The notes beneath the pieces were generated by a model. The model had not been told where the DNA came from, ran no database searches, and saw only the letters and a program-made list of their open reading frames with translations. The position numbers and the translations under genes were made by a program. Of a stretch of 64,000 bases of DNA, positions 24,520 to 33,667 are shown in pieces (position 1 is the stretch's first letter; every line of letters begins with the position of its first letter). Location of the stretch: positions 18,975-82,974 of the forward strand of contig NZ_QKSB01000013.1 in assembly GCF_003234935.1 (NCBI RefSeq), read 5' to 3'. Source of the DNA: Putridiphycobacter roseus. GTDB taxonomy: Bacteria; Bacteroidota; Bacteroidia; Flavobacteriales_D; Crocinitomicaceae.

Positions 24520-25542
24520 ATGAAAAAGGAATACATTTTATTATGGAGTTTTATCGTATTGGGGTTAGCATCTTGTAAGCAACAGGTTTATTTAACAATT
24601 ACGCAACCTGCGGCGGTTTATCTTGCGCCGGAACTTCAATCAGCGGCCGTTGTCAATCGTTCTTTTACAACCGGAAATTCTAAGGTGATTGATATTCTCG
24701 AAAAAGGGTTAACCTTAGAAGGAGATATCGATAAAAAAGGCGCGCAACAAATTATTACTTCTTTTTTCGATCAGTTGTCCCTAAATCCACAAATGAAAAT
24801 CATTAAAATATTAGATAGTTTATCCGTGGTAAATGGCCCGGTAGCCAATTTCCCTAATCCATTAAATTGGGATGAAGTTGCGGATTTAACAAGTGGAAAT
24901 AATGCACAATTGCTTTTTTCTTTAGAATTGTATGATACCGATACCCAATTAAAATACGGTACCCAAAAAGTAAATAAGGCAACGCCCTTGGGTAATATCC
25001 CATTTGTGCAACACACGGCAACGGTGACTACTTTTATAAAAACTGGTTGGCGTATTTATGATGTGGAAACCAAGCAAATTATTGATGAATTTATTTTAAC
25101 CAATGATTTTGTTTCTTCCGGTTCTGGAATAACCCCCATTATGGCGTTGGCTGCAATTGCGAACCGTGAGCCGGGCGTAATTAATTTGAGTAGTAGAATG
25201 GGGGAGTATTATGCTTCTCGATTATTAGATCAGCAAGTAAGTGTTTATCGAACTTTTTATAAAAAAGGTTCTGATGCTTTAAAAATGGCCAATAGAAAAG
25301 CGGAAGTGAAAGATTGGAAAGGAGCTGGGGAGATTTGGAGAAAGGAAATGACAGCGTCAACTAAGAGTAAGACAAAGGGAAGAGCGACTTATAATATGGC
25401 GATTTATGAAGAGATATACGGAAACTTGGATCAAGCTTTATTATATGCGCAAGAAGCCTATACTACCTATAATATTAAAATGGGAAAAGAATATGCAAGA
25501 ATCATTCAACAAAGAATTAATAATAATCAATACTTAAAATAA
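24520..25542 (+). CDS. DUF6340-like lipoprotein with TPR-like tail
   Basis: The start at 24520 gives MKKEYILLWSFIVLGLASCKQQ with a clear lipobox. The 24487 start would put 11 residues ahead of the signal. The 340-residue protein has the layout of the Bacteroidota DUF6340 family as I remember it: an N-terminal statement of beta strands (LTITQPAAVYLAPELQSAAVVNRSF), a central region on paired subunits (GNNAQLLFSLELYDTDTQLKYG), and a C-terminal helical repeat (KKGSDALKMANRKAEVKDWKGAGEIWRKE...AIYEEIYGNLDQALLYAQEAYTTY) typical of TPRs. Role unknown. Confidence 0.66.
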   Translation: MKKEYILLWSFIVLGLASCKQQVYLTITQPAAVYLAPELQSAAVVNRSFTTGNSKVIDILEKGLTLEGDIDKKGAQQIITSFFDQLSLNPQMKIIKILDSLSVVNGPVANFPNPLNWDEVADLTSGNNAQLLFSLELYDTDTQLKYGTQKVNKATPLGNIPFVQHTATVTTFIKTGWRIYDVETKQIIDEFILTNDFVSSGSGITPIMALAAIANREPGVINLSSRMGEYYASRLLDQQVSVYRTFYKKGSDALKMANRKAEVKDWKGAGEIWRKEMTASTKSKTKGRATYNMAIYEEIYGNLDQALLYAQEAYTTYNIKMGKEYARIIQQRINNNQYLK

Positions 25543-25724
25543 GTGCCAGCATAAAATGGGGAAGAGAACCACTCAAAAACCCATTGGATTAAGGAGAAAG
25601 TCGAACTGACGGAATAAATTAAAGTTTTGGGGTGTTAAATAGCTTTAACTTTATAAGTATTTTGTCTTGTGATATTTTTTAAACGACCTTATAAAAATAA
25701 GCTTGTCTCTACCCATATTAAAAT

Positions 25725-25754
25725 AAAAAAGGGAGCATAATTGCTCCCTTTTTT
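25725..25754. terminator. Bidirectional terminator between convergent genes
   Basis: AAAAAAGGGAGCA, loop TAAT, TGCTCCCTTTTTT. A GC-rich 7-bp core is flanked by A and T runs, so it works in both directions: after the DUF6340-like gene and after the TonB-receptor-like gene, whose stop is at 25756. Confidence 0.88.
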
Positions 25755-25755
25755 A

Positions 25756-28476
25756 TTAGTTTTTTGCACCACCTAACCGTTCAAAGGCATACTTAAGACC
25801 AACTAAACCATATCGGCCAAGTGTAAGTGTGGTTTGTTGCTCATAAATGTTCTGCGTATAACTTTGACTTAAGCCAGTGTTTTGGTTCAGTAAATCGTTT
25901 CCAGATACAAATACTTGTAATTTTCTAGATTCCAAAAGGTTGAGTCCAATACTAAAATCGACAATTAATTGTTGTTTATTAGTGGTGAAGTCAGGATAAA
26001 AATAATGTTTTGCTTTTCCATTAATTACCCATCTATCCTTAATGTTATAAGTAATGTCTCCATAGTAGTTATAGTTTTGAAAGTTGTTGTTAAAAGAAGC
26101 ATTGTCTTTATACCGATTAAGGGAGTAGTTGTAAGCAAAACCACCTCTTAAGTCCCATGTTTTTTTACCAATATTTTCAATATTAATAGAAGGACTTAAA
26201 AGATATGTCGTGTATTCATCACGCACATTGTTTAAGTTTATTAATCCGTTAGAAATAGACGCGGTGTTCCCAAAATGAAACTTAGTTTTTATGGCATGAA
26301 GGGAAGACCCATAAACCAAAAATGAACTGATGCTTCTTTCTGTGCCAAAGTTTTCTGGGATGATTTCCTGCACATAGTCCGCATTTAAATTTTGAGCATA
26401 TACAATGTTGTTTTGCGTATACGAACCGGTTAAATTAGCCATAAAAAAAGTGAAGTTAAACTGGTTGAACGTTCGGTATCTCAAATTTAAACTGTGTTCA
26501 TATTCTGGCTCCAGGTTGATGTTTCCTAAGACTACCTGGGAAGGGTTCGTATTGTCTAGTAAAGGTTGTAATTGGTTTAGTGTTGGTGCATTGGTTGCCG
26601 TTTTATATTGTAACCTTAAGTTGCTTTTTTTATTTACATCCCAGTTGATAGTGGCTTTTGGCAATACATATTGGTACACTTTTGGTGTGGAGAATATTTC
26701 TGCTCCCGATAAATTTAACATTTCATATTTTGCTTCTATGGTTGTTTTCATGGTAGAGGAAATGTATTTATGTGCTACTGCAAAGTCTGAAGTTGCTTTC
26801 GTGTAAGCACCAGTAGCCGTTAATAAATCATTGATTTTCTCTAAGCCATCTGTCAAATCATACACCTTTTTATCCCTAGATTCATTTTCTAATAAATAGT
26901 CGACATTAAATTCCAATAATTGATTGGTAGTTAATGGTTCCGACCAAACAAAATTCCCCTCTATGGCGCTAGTCTCTTGAATAGAGATTTGCTTTTGATT
27001 CGTTAAAAAAGAAATGGGAACACCTGAGTTATATAGGGTGTTTAAATATTCTAGACCAGTTTTTTGGTCATTATTTGTGTAGTCATAGGCTAATCCAAAT
27101 CCAGTAAATCGACCTGGTTTAATGAATTTCTTGCGGTAATTGATGTCTCCGCTGTATTCATAAGATAAAGTATTTTGACCAAGATCAGTATTAAAAGCAC
27201 TGACAATATTTTGATCGTTACTTAAATTTCCAGTATAATTTTTAGTTAAATAATCCGTATTGCTCCAGGCGCCATCTAAATCGATATTAAAAAAATGAGT
27301 GGAATCAAACTTTTGCTTTAGACTAATACTACCTCTGTTGTTATAAGAAATGTTATTTTGAGTAGTTATTTCATTCGTATACACTGTAGAATCATTAAAA
27401 TAAGTTTCTCGGTCTACAGTTTCATTATATTCATTGTTAAAGTTATTAAAGAAAAAAGAAGAGGCCAATGTGGTTTGTTTGGTGGGGGTATAGTTAAAAT
27501 TAAAACCTGTAGCGTTAGTATTTAAAAAACCATTTTCTACATCACCACCATTAACATTAATACCAGAATTGGATCGAGAAATACCACTCATACCGCTTTT
27601 AAAGTTGGAATAATCTGAAAAAGTAAAGCCAGTTTCATTGACATTGTTAGACATGCCAATGACTGATAATTGCCATTTTTTATGGAAATAATGTACATTT
27701 CCTTTCGTTTTGTGCCTTAAGGTCTGGTTGTTGGGTACTTGTGATCCACCACTTAATTCAATATTTCCGAAATACCCTTTTTTATGGTCTTCTTTTAATT
27801 TTAAATTAATGGTAGGGGATTCGCTCCCGTCGTCCACACCTGTAAATTGCGACATGTCTGACTTCTTGTCGAACACTTGAACTTTAGCAACTGCGTTTGC
27901 AGGCAGATTTTTTGTGGCAATTGTCACATCTGATCCAAAAAACTTTTCGCCATCTACTAATACAGATTCTACTGTCTTCCCCTGTACTTTAATGGTACCA
28001 TCTTCTTCAATTTCGACACCAGGTAATTGCTTTAGTAAGTCTTCCACAACTTGGTGTTCTTTTACTTCAAAAGCTCTAGAATCGTATTCCACGGTATCTC
28101 CTTTAATTTGAATGGGTAGATAATGACCACTAACCACTACCTCGTCAAGTATTTTAGCTATCAAGGTCAAGTCTCCTAAGTTTAAATCACTTGCATTTTC
28201 AAGTACATTTATATTTTTTTCAAATGGTTGGTAGCCGAAAAATGATGCTTTTATCAGGTATTCGCCAGCTTTGACATGGTTTAAATGAAACACACCATCT
28301 TTATTGGTGACAGAATAGGTTTTCAAAATAGAATCTTGAGCACCAATTAGCATTACGGATGCACCTACAATACTTTCTTTGTCAGTATTCATCAAGTGAC
28401 CAGAGATTTTAGAAGATTGGCTATATACGAGAGATGCTACAAGTATACATGCAGTAGTAATAATACTTTTTATCAT
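25756..28476 (-). CDS. TonB-dependent-receptor-like outer membrane beta-barrel protein
   Basis: A 906-residue outer membrane protein with a signal peptide (MIKSIITTACILVASLVYSQ). A carboxypeptidase-regulatory-like domain spans about residues 20-105 (SKISGHLMNTDKESIVGASVMLIG...FHLNHVKAGEYLIKASFFGYQPFEK). A plug-like domain spans about 115-225 (VVEDLLKQLPGVEIEEDGTIKVQGKTVESVLVDGEKFFG, in blocks), and a long beta-barrel with many aromatic strands reaches the C-terminus (LGRYGLVGLKYAF). The layout is that of the 'outer membrane beta-barrel protein' (OMP_b-brl_3) group. I see no clear TonB box. It is 18 bases downstream of the GLPGLI gene and surely co-transcribed. The pair may handle a metal or small ligand; that is inference. 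Confidence 0.88.
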   Translation of the reverse strand: MIKSIITTACILVASLVYSQSSKISGHLMNTDKESIVGASVMLIGAQDSILKTYSVTNKDGVFHLNHVKAGEYLIKASFFGYQPFEKNINVLENASDLNLGDLTLIAKILDEVVVSGHYLPIQIKGDTVEYDSRAFEVKEHQVVEDLLKQLPGVEIEEDGTIKVQGKTVESVLVDGEKFFGSDVTIATKNLPANAVAKVQVFDKKSDMSQFTGVDDGSESPTINLKLKEDHKKGYFGNIELSGGSQVPNNQTLRHKTKGNVHYFHKKWQLSVIGMSNNVNETGFTFSDYSNFKSGMSGISRSNSGINVNGGDVENGFLNTNATGFNFNYTPTKQTTLASSFFFNNFNNEYNETVDRETYFNDSTVYTNEITTQNNISYNNRGSISLKQKFDSTHFFNIDLDGAWSNTDYLTKNYTGNLSNDQNIVSAFNTDLGQNTLSYEYSGDINYRKKFIKPGRFTGFGLAYDYTNNDQKTGLEYLNTLYNSGVPISFLTNQKQISIQETSAIEGNFVWSEPLTTNQLLEFNVDYLLENESRDKKVYDLTDGLEKINDLLTATGAYTKATSDFAVAHKYISSTMKTTIEAKYEMLNLSGAEIFSTPKVYQYVLPKATINWDVNKKSNLRLQYKTATNAPTLNQLQPLLDNTNPSQVVLGNINLEPEYEHSLNLRYRTFNQFNFTFFMANLTGSYTQNNIVYAQNLNADYVQEIIPENFGTERSISSFLVYGSSLHAIKTKFHFGNTASISNGLINLNNVRDEYTTYLLSPSINIENIGKKTWDLRGGFAYNYSLNRYKDNASFNNNFQNYNYYGDITYNIKDRWVINGKAKHYFYPDFTTNKQQLIVDFSIGLNLLESRKLQVFVSGNDLLNQNTGLSQSYTQNIYEQQTTLTLGRYGLVGLKYAFERLGGAKN

Positions 28477-28494
28477 TGCTTATATTTTATATTA

Positions 28495-29271
28495 TTAATG
28501 TCTTCCTGGAGGTGGTCCACCAGGTCCGCCATGTCCCTTACCTTCAAATTGTTTTTTCATTTGTTCCATTTTCTTTTTGCGCATGGCGTCAAATTCTTCT
28601 TGTGTCACTACCTTCCCTTTGGTAGGAGCTTCAATTTCCCCTTTTTCTAGGTCACGCATTACTATTTTTGACAAGGATATTTCTTTTTCACCTTCATTTT
28701 CATTTAAATAAACAATAAGTCCAGGAAGACCACCATAACCATCTGGTCCTGATGAGACAGGTATTTCGGGTGTAAACCATACATAAATATTGGTAGAGTC
28801 GCCCGCTTTGGGAATGTATTCCGCTTTCATGCAGTTCATGTCACCAAATACTTTTGTCTCACTGGTAAACTTCCAATTGCTAAGGTTCAAAGTGTCTTTA
28901 ATTAAAAAAACCTTATCCATAAATTCTTTTTTAGCGACTACTAATTGCGTTTCAATATTGGTGTAAATAATATCTCCAACTGGCGCCATTCTTTTCATCA
29001 TTCTTTGCTGCCGTTCATCTTCTTGGTTAAAGTTACTTGCAGCAGTTTCTTCGGCAGGCATATTTTTATACATGGTTTCAGCACTTGTAAAGAGTAGTTG
29101 ATTTTTCAGTTCCATAAATTCAGGAACAAATTGTTTCATTCGTTCACCGCGTTCGCCAGCTGGCAAGTTAGCGTGCATGTTCACTTTGGTGTTGTAGATA
29201 ATTTCTCCTGATACTTGACCGAAGCTGATGAATGAGCTGCTGGTCAATAGTAGGATTAATAATTGTTTCAT
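28495..29271 (-). CDS. GLPGLI family protein
   Basis: A 258-residue secreted protein with a signal peptide (MKQLLILLLTSSSFISFGQ). The family-defining sequence is GYGGLPGLIVYLNENEGEKE around residues 190-205, with WFTPEIPVSSGPDGYG just before. The C-terminus is unusual: a Met/Lys helix (MRKKKMEQMKKQFEGKG) ending in a Gly/Pro/His tail, HGGPGGPPPGRH. A mid-protein MMKRMAPVG segment adds to the methionine content. GLPGLI proteins are Bacteroidota-specific and very often sit next to a TonB-type receptor, as here. The function is unknown; a metal-binding role would suit the tail. Confidence 0.9.
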   Translation of the reverse strand: MKQLLILLLTSSSFISFGQVSGEIIYNTKVNMHANLPAGERGERMKQFVPEFMELKNQLLFTSAETMYKNMPAEETAASNFNQEDERQQRMMKRMAPVGDIIYTNIETQLVVAKKEFMDKVFLIKDTLNLSNWKFTSETKVFGDMNCMKAEYIPKAGDSTNIYVWFTPEIPVSSGPDGYGGLPGLIVYLNENEGEKEISLSKIVMRDLEKGEIEAPTKGKVVTQEEFDAMRKKKMEQMKKQFEGKGHGGPGGPPPGRH

Positions 29272-29360
29272 ATAGGTAGTTTTTCAATTTAGACTCATAA
29301 AATAAATAAAGGTTTAAACCCAAACAAAGAATTATTTAAAAATAAAATTGGGCCTAAAAA

Positions 29361-29392
29361 AAAAGGACGTATAGAATACGTCCTTTTAAATA
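29361..29392 (-). terminator. Terminator of sucD
   Basis: AAAAGGACGTAT, AGA, ATACGTCCTTTT: a 12-bp perfect stem with A-rich flank on the + strand (T-rich on the reverse strand). It is placed 20-50 bases beyond the sucD stop. Confidence 0.85.
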
Positions 29393-29409
29393 ATATATAA
29401 TAGTTGTAA

Positions 29410-30288
29410 TTAAGCAGTAACGCCTAATACTTCAGCCATTTTTTTACCAATTTCTGCTGGAGAGTCAACCACGTGTACACCACAAGCTCTTAAGATTCTT
29501 TTCTTCGCTTCTGCTGTATCATCTTCACCACCAACAATTGCACCTGCGTGACCCATTGTTCTTCCTGCTGGAGCAGTTACACCTGCTATAAATCCAACAA
29601 CTGGCTTAGTTCCGTGTTCTTTGATCCATTCAGCAGCTTGCGCTTCTAAATTTCCTCCAATTTCACCAATCATTACGATTCCTTCAGTTTCATCATCTGC
29701 CATTAATAATTGAACAGCTTCTTTCGTTGTAGTTCCAATAATTGGATCTCCACCAATACCAATTGCAGTAGTGATACCCATACCAGCTTTTACTACTTGG
29801 TCAGCTGCTTCGTAAGTTAAAGTTCCAGATTTAGAAACGATACCAATTTTACCTTTTTTAAAGATAAATCCTGGCATAATTCCAACTTTAGCACCATCTG
29901 CAGTGATTACACCTGGACAGTTAGGTCCAATTAATGTAGTGTCATACTGACTAATGTATTCTTTTGCTATAATCATGTCTTTAACAGGAATTCCTTCCGT
30001 AATTGCAATAATTACCTTGATACCTGCATTAGCAGCTTCCATAATTGCATCAGCAGCAAATGCTGGCGGTACAAAAATAATAGAAACATCTGCTCCTGTT
30101 TTTTCTACGGCCTCAGCTACTGAATTAAATACTGGTCTGTCTAAGTGAGATTGTCCACCTTTTCCTGGTGTTACACCACCTACTACATTTGTTCCAAATT
30201 CAATCATTTGAGAAGCGTGAAAAGTTCCTTCACTACCTGTAAAACCTTGAACAATTACTTTTGAATTTTTATTTACTAATACTGACAT
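29410..30288 (-). CDS. sucD: Succinate-CoA ligase subunit alpha
   Basis: The 292-residue alpha subunit of succinyl-CoA synthetase, which makes ATP or GTP from succinyl-CoA in the TCA cycle. The CoA-binding Rossmann part begins SKVIVQGFTGSEGTFHASQMIEFGTNVVGGVTPGKGG in blocks. NCPGVI and GKIGIVSKSGTLTYEA follow. The phosphohistidine loop is GRTMGHAGAIVGGEDDTAEAK. sucC is not adjacent, so the beta subunit must be elsewhere, a common arrangement in Bacteroidota. A promoter is visible upstream. Confidence 0.96.
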   Translation of the reverse strand: MSVLVNKNSKVIVQGFTGSEGTFHASQMIEFGTNVVGGVTPGKGGQSHLDRPVFNSVAEAVEKTGADVSIIFVPPAFAADAIMEAANAGIKVIIAITEGIPVKDMIIAKEYISQYDTTLIGPNCPGVITADGAKVGIMPGFIFKKGKIGIVSKSGTLTYEAADQVVKAGMGITTAIGIGGDPIIGTTTKEAVQLLMADDETEGIVMIGEIGGNLEAQAAEWIKEHGTKPVVGFIAGVTAPAGRTMGHAGAIVGGEDDTAEAKKRILRACGVHVVDSPAEIGKKMAEVLGVTA

Positions 30289-30313
30289 TTTTAGACTTGT
30301 TTGATTTGGACTT

Positions 30314-30345
30314 CAAAAATATAGCTTTGATTTGTTTATAACAAG
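30314..30345 (-). promoter_or_regulatory. Putative sucD promoter
   Basis: On the reverse strand, TATTTTTG (30321-30314) matches the -7 consensus TAnnTTTG. A TTG at 30344-30342, about 20 bases upstream, can serve as the -33 element. The leader to the sucD ATG would be about 20 bases. Confidence 0.5.
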
Positions 30346-30445
30346 TCTTTTTTCTGTTTTTATTCACAATCTGAATTTTATTATCCGTTTACGCCGTTAT
30401 ATCACCAAAAATAGATACTGTCTATATACATATAAGGGCATTCAA

Positions 30446-30477
30446 TTTGATATAATCTATCCTATTGCTTAAATTTG
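30446..30477 (+). promoter_or_regulatory. Putative dps promoter with both Bacteroidota elements
   Basis: TTTG at 30446-30449 and TAAATTTG at 30470-30477, separated by 20 bases, match the -33/-7 consensus TTTG-N19-21-TAnnTTTG. The box ends 17 bases before the dps ATG. This is the best promoter in the window. Confidence 0.7.
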
Positions 30478-30494
30478 TTCAAAACAATTAAGTC

Positions 30495-30965
30495 ATGAAA
30501 AATAAAATAGGATTAAACCAAGAAAAAGTACAAGAACTAAGTGAAAAACTAAACGATTTATTGGCGAACTACCAATTGTTTTATCAAAATGTGAGAGGTT
30601 TTCACTGGAATATTAAAGGAGAGAAATTTTTTGAATTGCACATTAAATTCGAAGAGTTTTATGATGATGCTGTCCTTAAGGTAGATGAAATAGCAGAACG
30701 TATTTTAACCTTAGGTGGTACACCTTTACATAGAATGGAAGATTATCTGGAGATTTCAACCATCAAGTCGATTAAAAGTGACAATATAGGGAAGGAAGCA
30801 GTTGGCTATGTGATAGACAACTTTTCTACATTGATTCAAAAAGAACGGGTAATATTAGACTTGTCTGACCAAGCAGATGATGAAGGAACCAATAGTTTAA
30901 TGAGTGATTATATCAGCCAAACAGAGAAAACCTTGTGGATGTTAAACGCTTACATGCGTTCCTAA
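30495..30965 (+). CDS. dps: Dps family DNA-protecting ferritin-like protein
   Basis: A 156-residue four-helix protein predicted to form a dodecamer that oxidises and stores iron and binds DNA under stress. The ferroxidase residues fit the Dps spacing: His37 (NVRGFHWN), His49 (FELHIKFEE), Glu53 in place of the usual Asp, Asp64 and Glu68 (KVDEIAERI). The end NAYMRS lacks the lysine-rich tail of E. coli Dps, so DNA binding, if any, would rest on other surfaces. Preceded by a consensus promoter. Confidence 0.92.
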   Translation: MKNKIGLNQEKVQELSEKLNDLLANYQLFYQNVRGFHWNIKGEKFFELHIKFEEFYDDAVLKVDEIAERILTLGGTPLHRMEDYLEISTIKSIKSDNIGKEAVGYVIDNFSTLIQKERVILDLSDQADDEGTNSLMSDYISQTEKTLWMLNAYMRS

Positions 30966-31006
30966 AAGAATTATTTGTTCAGGCTATTTCAAGTCCAATA
31001 AGTTGG

Positions 31007-31014
31007 TATATTTG
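31007..31014 (+). promoter_or_regulatory. Putative -7 box of mnmE
   Basis: TATATTTG matches TAnnTTTG, 11 bases before the mnmE ATG. A TTTG lies at 30974-30977 but the 29-base spacing is too long for a standard -33. Confidence 0.45.
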
Positions 31015-31025
31015 GACTAATAATT

Positions 31026-32396
31026 ATGGCAAATCTTTCAGAAAATACAATATGCGCATTGTCTACCGCTCAAGGAATGGGAGCAATCGCAGTAATAAGA
31101 GTTTCAGGACCAAATGCTTTCCCAATTGTGGAAAGCATTTTTTCTAAATCCCTATCCGATAAAAAATCGCATACCGCTCACTTTGGTGAAATCAGGTCGA
31201 ATGATGCCGTGATCGACGAAGTGTTGGTAACCGTATTTAAAAACCCAACTTCTTTTACCGGAGAAGACAGTATTGAAATTGCTTGTCACGGTTCAGTATA
31301 TATCCAACAGGAAATCATTCAATTGCTTATTGAAAAAGGTGCGCAAATGGCAAAGCCAGGTGAGTTTTCAATGCGTGCATTTATGAATGGTAAAATGGAC
31401 CTTTCTCAAACCGAAGCTGTGGCGGATTTAATTGCCTCTACCTCTAAAGCACAACATCAAGTGGCCATAAGCCAAATGCGTGGTGGTTTTAGTCAAGAAA
31501 TTAAAGATTTACGCCAACAATTATTGGACTTTGCTTCCTTAATTGAATTGGAATTAGATTTTTCGGAGGAAGATGTTGAATTTGCCGACAGAAGTCAATT
31601 GGAAAATTTAATTAATACTATTCAAAAAGAGATTAAAGGATTAAAGCAATCTTTTAAACTGGGAAATGTGATTAAAAATGGCGTTCCTGTTGCTATTGTA
31701 GGTACGCCAAATTCGGGGAAATCGACCTTATTGAATTCCTTATTGAACGAAGACAAAGCAATCGTCTCTAGCATTGCTGGGACTACTCGTGATTTTATTG
31801 AGGATGAAATTATGATCAATGACATTTCTTATCGTTTTATCGATACTGCTGGTATAAGGAAGACGGATGATGAAATTGAAAACATGGGCATCAAACGTTC
31901 ATTTGAACAAGTAAAGAAGGCGGAGATTGTTTTGCTAATTATCGATTTGGTTGAAAATACAGAAAGAGCCATTCTAGATGAGATTAATTTATTCAAAGGG
32001 CAAAATATCCAAAGTTTCCAAACTTTTATCCCTGTCTTTAACAAAATTGATCAAGTAGATTTAAAAGACTTTAAAAACATAGAAGGCAAAGGTGTATTCA
32101 TTGCGGCCAAGCACAAAACGAACCAAGACCACTTAATGGATGCTTTAACGGCAGCAGTAGGTGCTTTAAAAGTCGAAAATCAAACCATTGTAACTAACAT
32201 TCGTCACTTCGAAGCCTTGACCAATAGTTTAGATGCCATTAATAAGGTTGCAGAAGGATTGGAAATGCAAATCCCTGGGGATTTACTCGCTATGGACATC
32301 CGCCAAAGTTTACACCACTTGGGAGAAATCACAGGCTCAGTTACAAACGACGAATTATTAGGGAATATTTTTGCTAATTTCTGTATTGGAAAGTAA
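31026..32396 (+). CDS. mnmE: tRNA modification GTPase MnmE
   Basis: The 456-residue GTPase works with MnmG to form cmnm5U at the tRNA wobble uridine. The formyl-THF-binding N-terminal domain starts ENTICALSTAQGMGAIAVIRVSG. The G domain has the P-loop IVGTPNSGKSTLLNSLL, switch TTRDFIEDE, DTAGIRKTDDEIE and NKID. The protein ends in the family's invariant FCIGK, with the functional Cys. Full length. A short hairpin follows at 32413-32431. Confidence 0.96.
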   Translation: MANLSENTICALSTAQGMGAIAVIRVSGPNAFPIVESIFSKSLSDKKSHTAHFGEIRSNDAVIDEVLVTVFKNPTSFTGEDSIEIACHGSVYIQQEIIQLLIEKGAQMAKPGEFSMRAFMNGKMDLSQTEAVADLIASTSKAQHQVAISQMRGGFSQEIKDLRQQLLDFASLIELELDFSEEDVEFADRSQLENLINTIQKEIKGLKQSFKLGNVIKNGVPVAIVGTPNSGKSTLLNSLLNEDKAIVSSIAGTTRDFIEDEIMINDISYRFIDTAGIRKTDDEIENMGIKRSFEQVKKAEIVLLIIDLVENTERAILDEINLFKGQNIQSFQTFIPVFNKIDQVDLKDFKNIEGKGVFIAAKHKTNQDHLMDALTAAVGALKVENQTIVTNIRHFEALTNSLDAINKVAEGLEMQIPGDLLAMDIRQSLHHLGEITGSVTNDELLGNIFANFCIGK

Positions 32397-32412
32397 GTTT
32401 GCTTTTGTGAAA

Positions 32413-32436
32413 TTAGGATAGTCTATCCTAAGTTTT
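32413..32436 (+). terminator. Possible weak terminator after mnmE
   Basis: TTAGGATA, GTC, TATCCTAA (32413-32431) followed by GTTTT. The stem is 8 bp and AT-rich, so termination strength is doubtful. Confidence 0.4.
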
Positions 32437-32504
32437 ACACCAATAAATTGATGGTAATAAGGGAGTATGTCGGTTATCACTCGATTTGATTATATTTAGG
32501 GTGA

Positions 32505-33389
32505 ATGAAAGTGGCCTTTATCATTAACAGTACAAGAAAATTGTCAAAATTTGCGACCAAAGTAATTGCATTGGTTGATGATTCAACTGAATTACAAGGT
32601 GAAAGTTACTATACACAAAGTACAAAGCATGCGATAGAAATAGCCAACCAAATAGCTTTTGATACCGATTTAATTGTAGCGGTAGGAGGAGATGGAACTT
32701 GTCATGAAGTAATCAATGGAATTGGTTTAAACCAATTGTCCAAAATAAAGTTAGCGGTGATTCCTATTGGAAGCGGAAATGATTTTTCGGGCCAATTGTT
32801 TATTAAATCACCAGAAGAATTCCTCTCAAAAATATTAAACAACTCATTTCAATTGGTGGATATCGGGATCGTAAAAACTGAGTCAAAAAAAACACTTTTT
32901 TTAAATGTGGCTGATATTGGATTTGGTGCAAAAGTAGTTGAGTTATTAAATCGACAAAGAAATAGAGGGTTAGGAGGGAAGGCATCTTATGCCATTGCAA
33001 TTCTAAGGACCTTTTTTCTGCATAAAAAGGCCTATATTGAACTAACAGGAGATGATTTTGAATTCAAAGGCAAATTCTTAATGGTTGCATTTTGTAATGG
33101 GTCGACATTTGGACATGGATTGGTCATTAACCCTGATGCAAAAATAAACAACAATAAGTTAAATATTACCGTCATTGGAAATGTCAGTGTTTTCGCTTAT
33201 TTGTTAAATTTAAATCGATTAAAAAAAGGTGTGCGGATAAATCATCCCCAAGTTCATTATTTTGAGACAATTAATACAAACATTAAAATAAATGGAGAAA
33301 AGCAATGGATGGAAGCAGATGGAGAATTGTTAGGGGCGAACGTGAATGCGATCAGTATTCAACCAAATGCCATTGAATTATTAAATTAA
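32505..33389 (+). CDS. Diacylglycerol/lipid kinase family protein (DagK type)
   Basis: A 294-residue protein with the kinase motif VAVGGDGTCHEVINGIG around residues 64-80 and IPIGSGNDFSGQ. These are the nucleotide-binding elements of the DAGK/YegS/BmrU family. A C-terminal beta-sandwich domain follows (KFLMVAFCNGSTFGHGLVINPDAKINNNKLNI, GEKQWMEADGELLG). It likely phosphorylates a lipid or sphingoid-type substrate at the inner membrane. Bacteroidota make sphingolipids, so a sphingoid substrate is possible. A small membrane protein gene follows after 32 bases. Confidence 0.86.
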   Translation: MKVAFIINSTRKLSKFATKVIALVDDSTELQGESYYTQSTKHAIEIANQIAFDTDLIVAVGGDGTCHEVINGIGLNQLSKIKLAVIPIGSGNDFSGQLFIKSPEEFLSKILNNSFQLVDIGIVKTESKKTLFLNVADIGFGAKVVELLNRQRNRGLGGKASYAIAILRTFFLHKKAYIELTGDDFEFKGKFLMVAFCNGSTFGHGLVINPDAKINNNKLNITVIGNVSVFAYLLNLNRLKKGVRINHPQVHYFETINTNIKINGEKQWMEADGELLGANVNAISIQPNAIELLN

Positions 33390-33421
33390 GTAATTTTTCT
33401 ATCATTAAATAATAAATCGAC

Positions 33422-33643
33422 ATGAGTCAAAAAGTTAAGTTCATCATTTTTAGTTTTATCATTGGGGGAGTGGTATCCGAAGGATTATTTATCATGACAA
33501 AAGGGAAAATTGAAATCAACTCCTTATTGGTCATTATTCCAACTTACTTTATACTAAAAGCAAGAATGAATTGGATAGAAAGAAAAAGACCAAACAAGAA
33601 AGTTAATGTTGACAATGAAATTATTGATGGTGATATTGACTAA
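33422..33643 (+). CDS. Small two-helix membrane protein
   Basis: A 73-residue protein with two hydrophobic segments, KFIIFSFIIGGVVSEGLFIM (about residues 6-25) and INSLLVIIPTYFILKA (about 32-47). A basic stretch (RMNWIERKRPNKK) and an acidic tail (DNEIIDGDID) follow. No family recognised. It begins 32 bases after the lipid kinase gene on the same strand and may be co-transcribed. Confidence 0.6.
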   Translation: MSQKVKFIIFSFIIGGVVSEGLFIMTKGKIEINSLLVIIPTYFILKARMNWIERKRPNKKVNVDNEIIDGDID

Positions 33644-33667
33644 TTAAAATTTAGGAGCTTGCTTGCG

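Noticed and set aside
26405..26806. Forward 133-codon frame inside the TonB-receptor-like gene
   Set aside because: Antisense shadow of a well-supported 906-residue gene; no family resemblance.
29410..30288. sucD as part of a sucCD operon
   Set aside because: No sucC-like frame on either side; the neighbours are the GLPGLI pair and dps.
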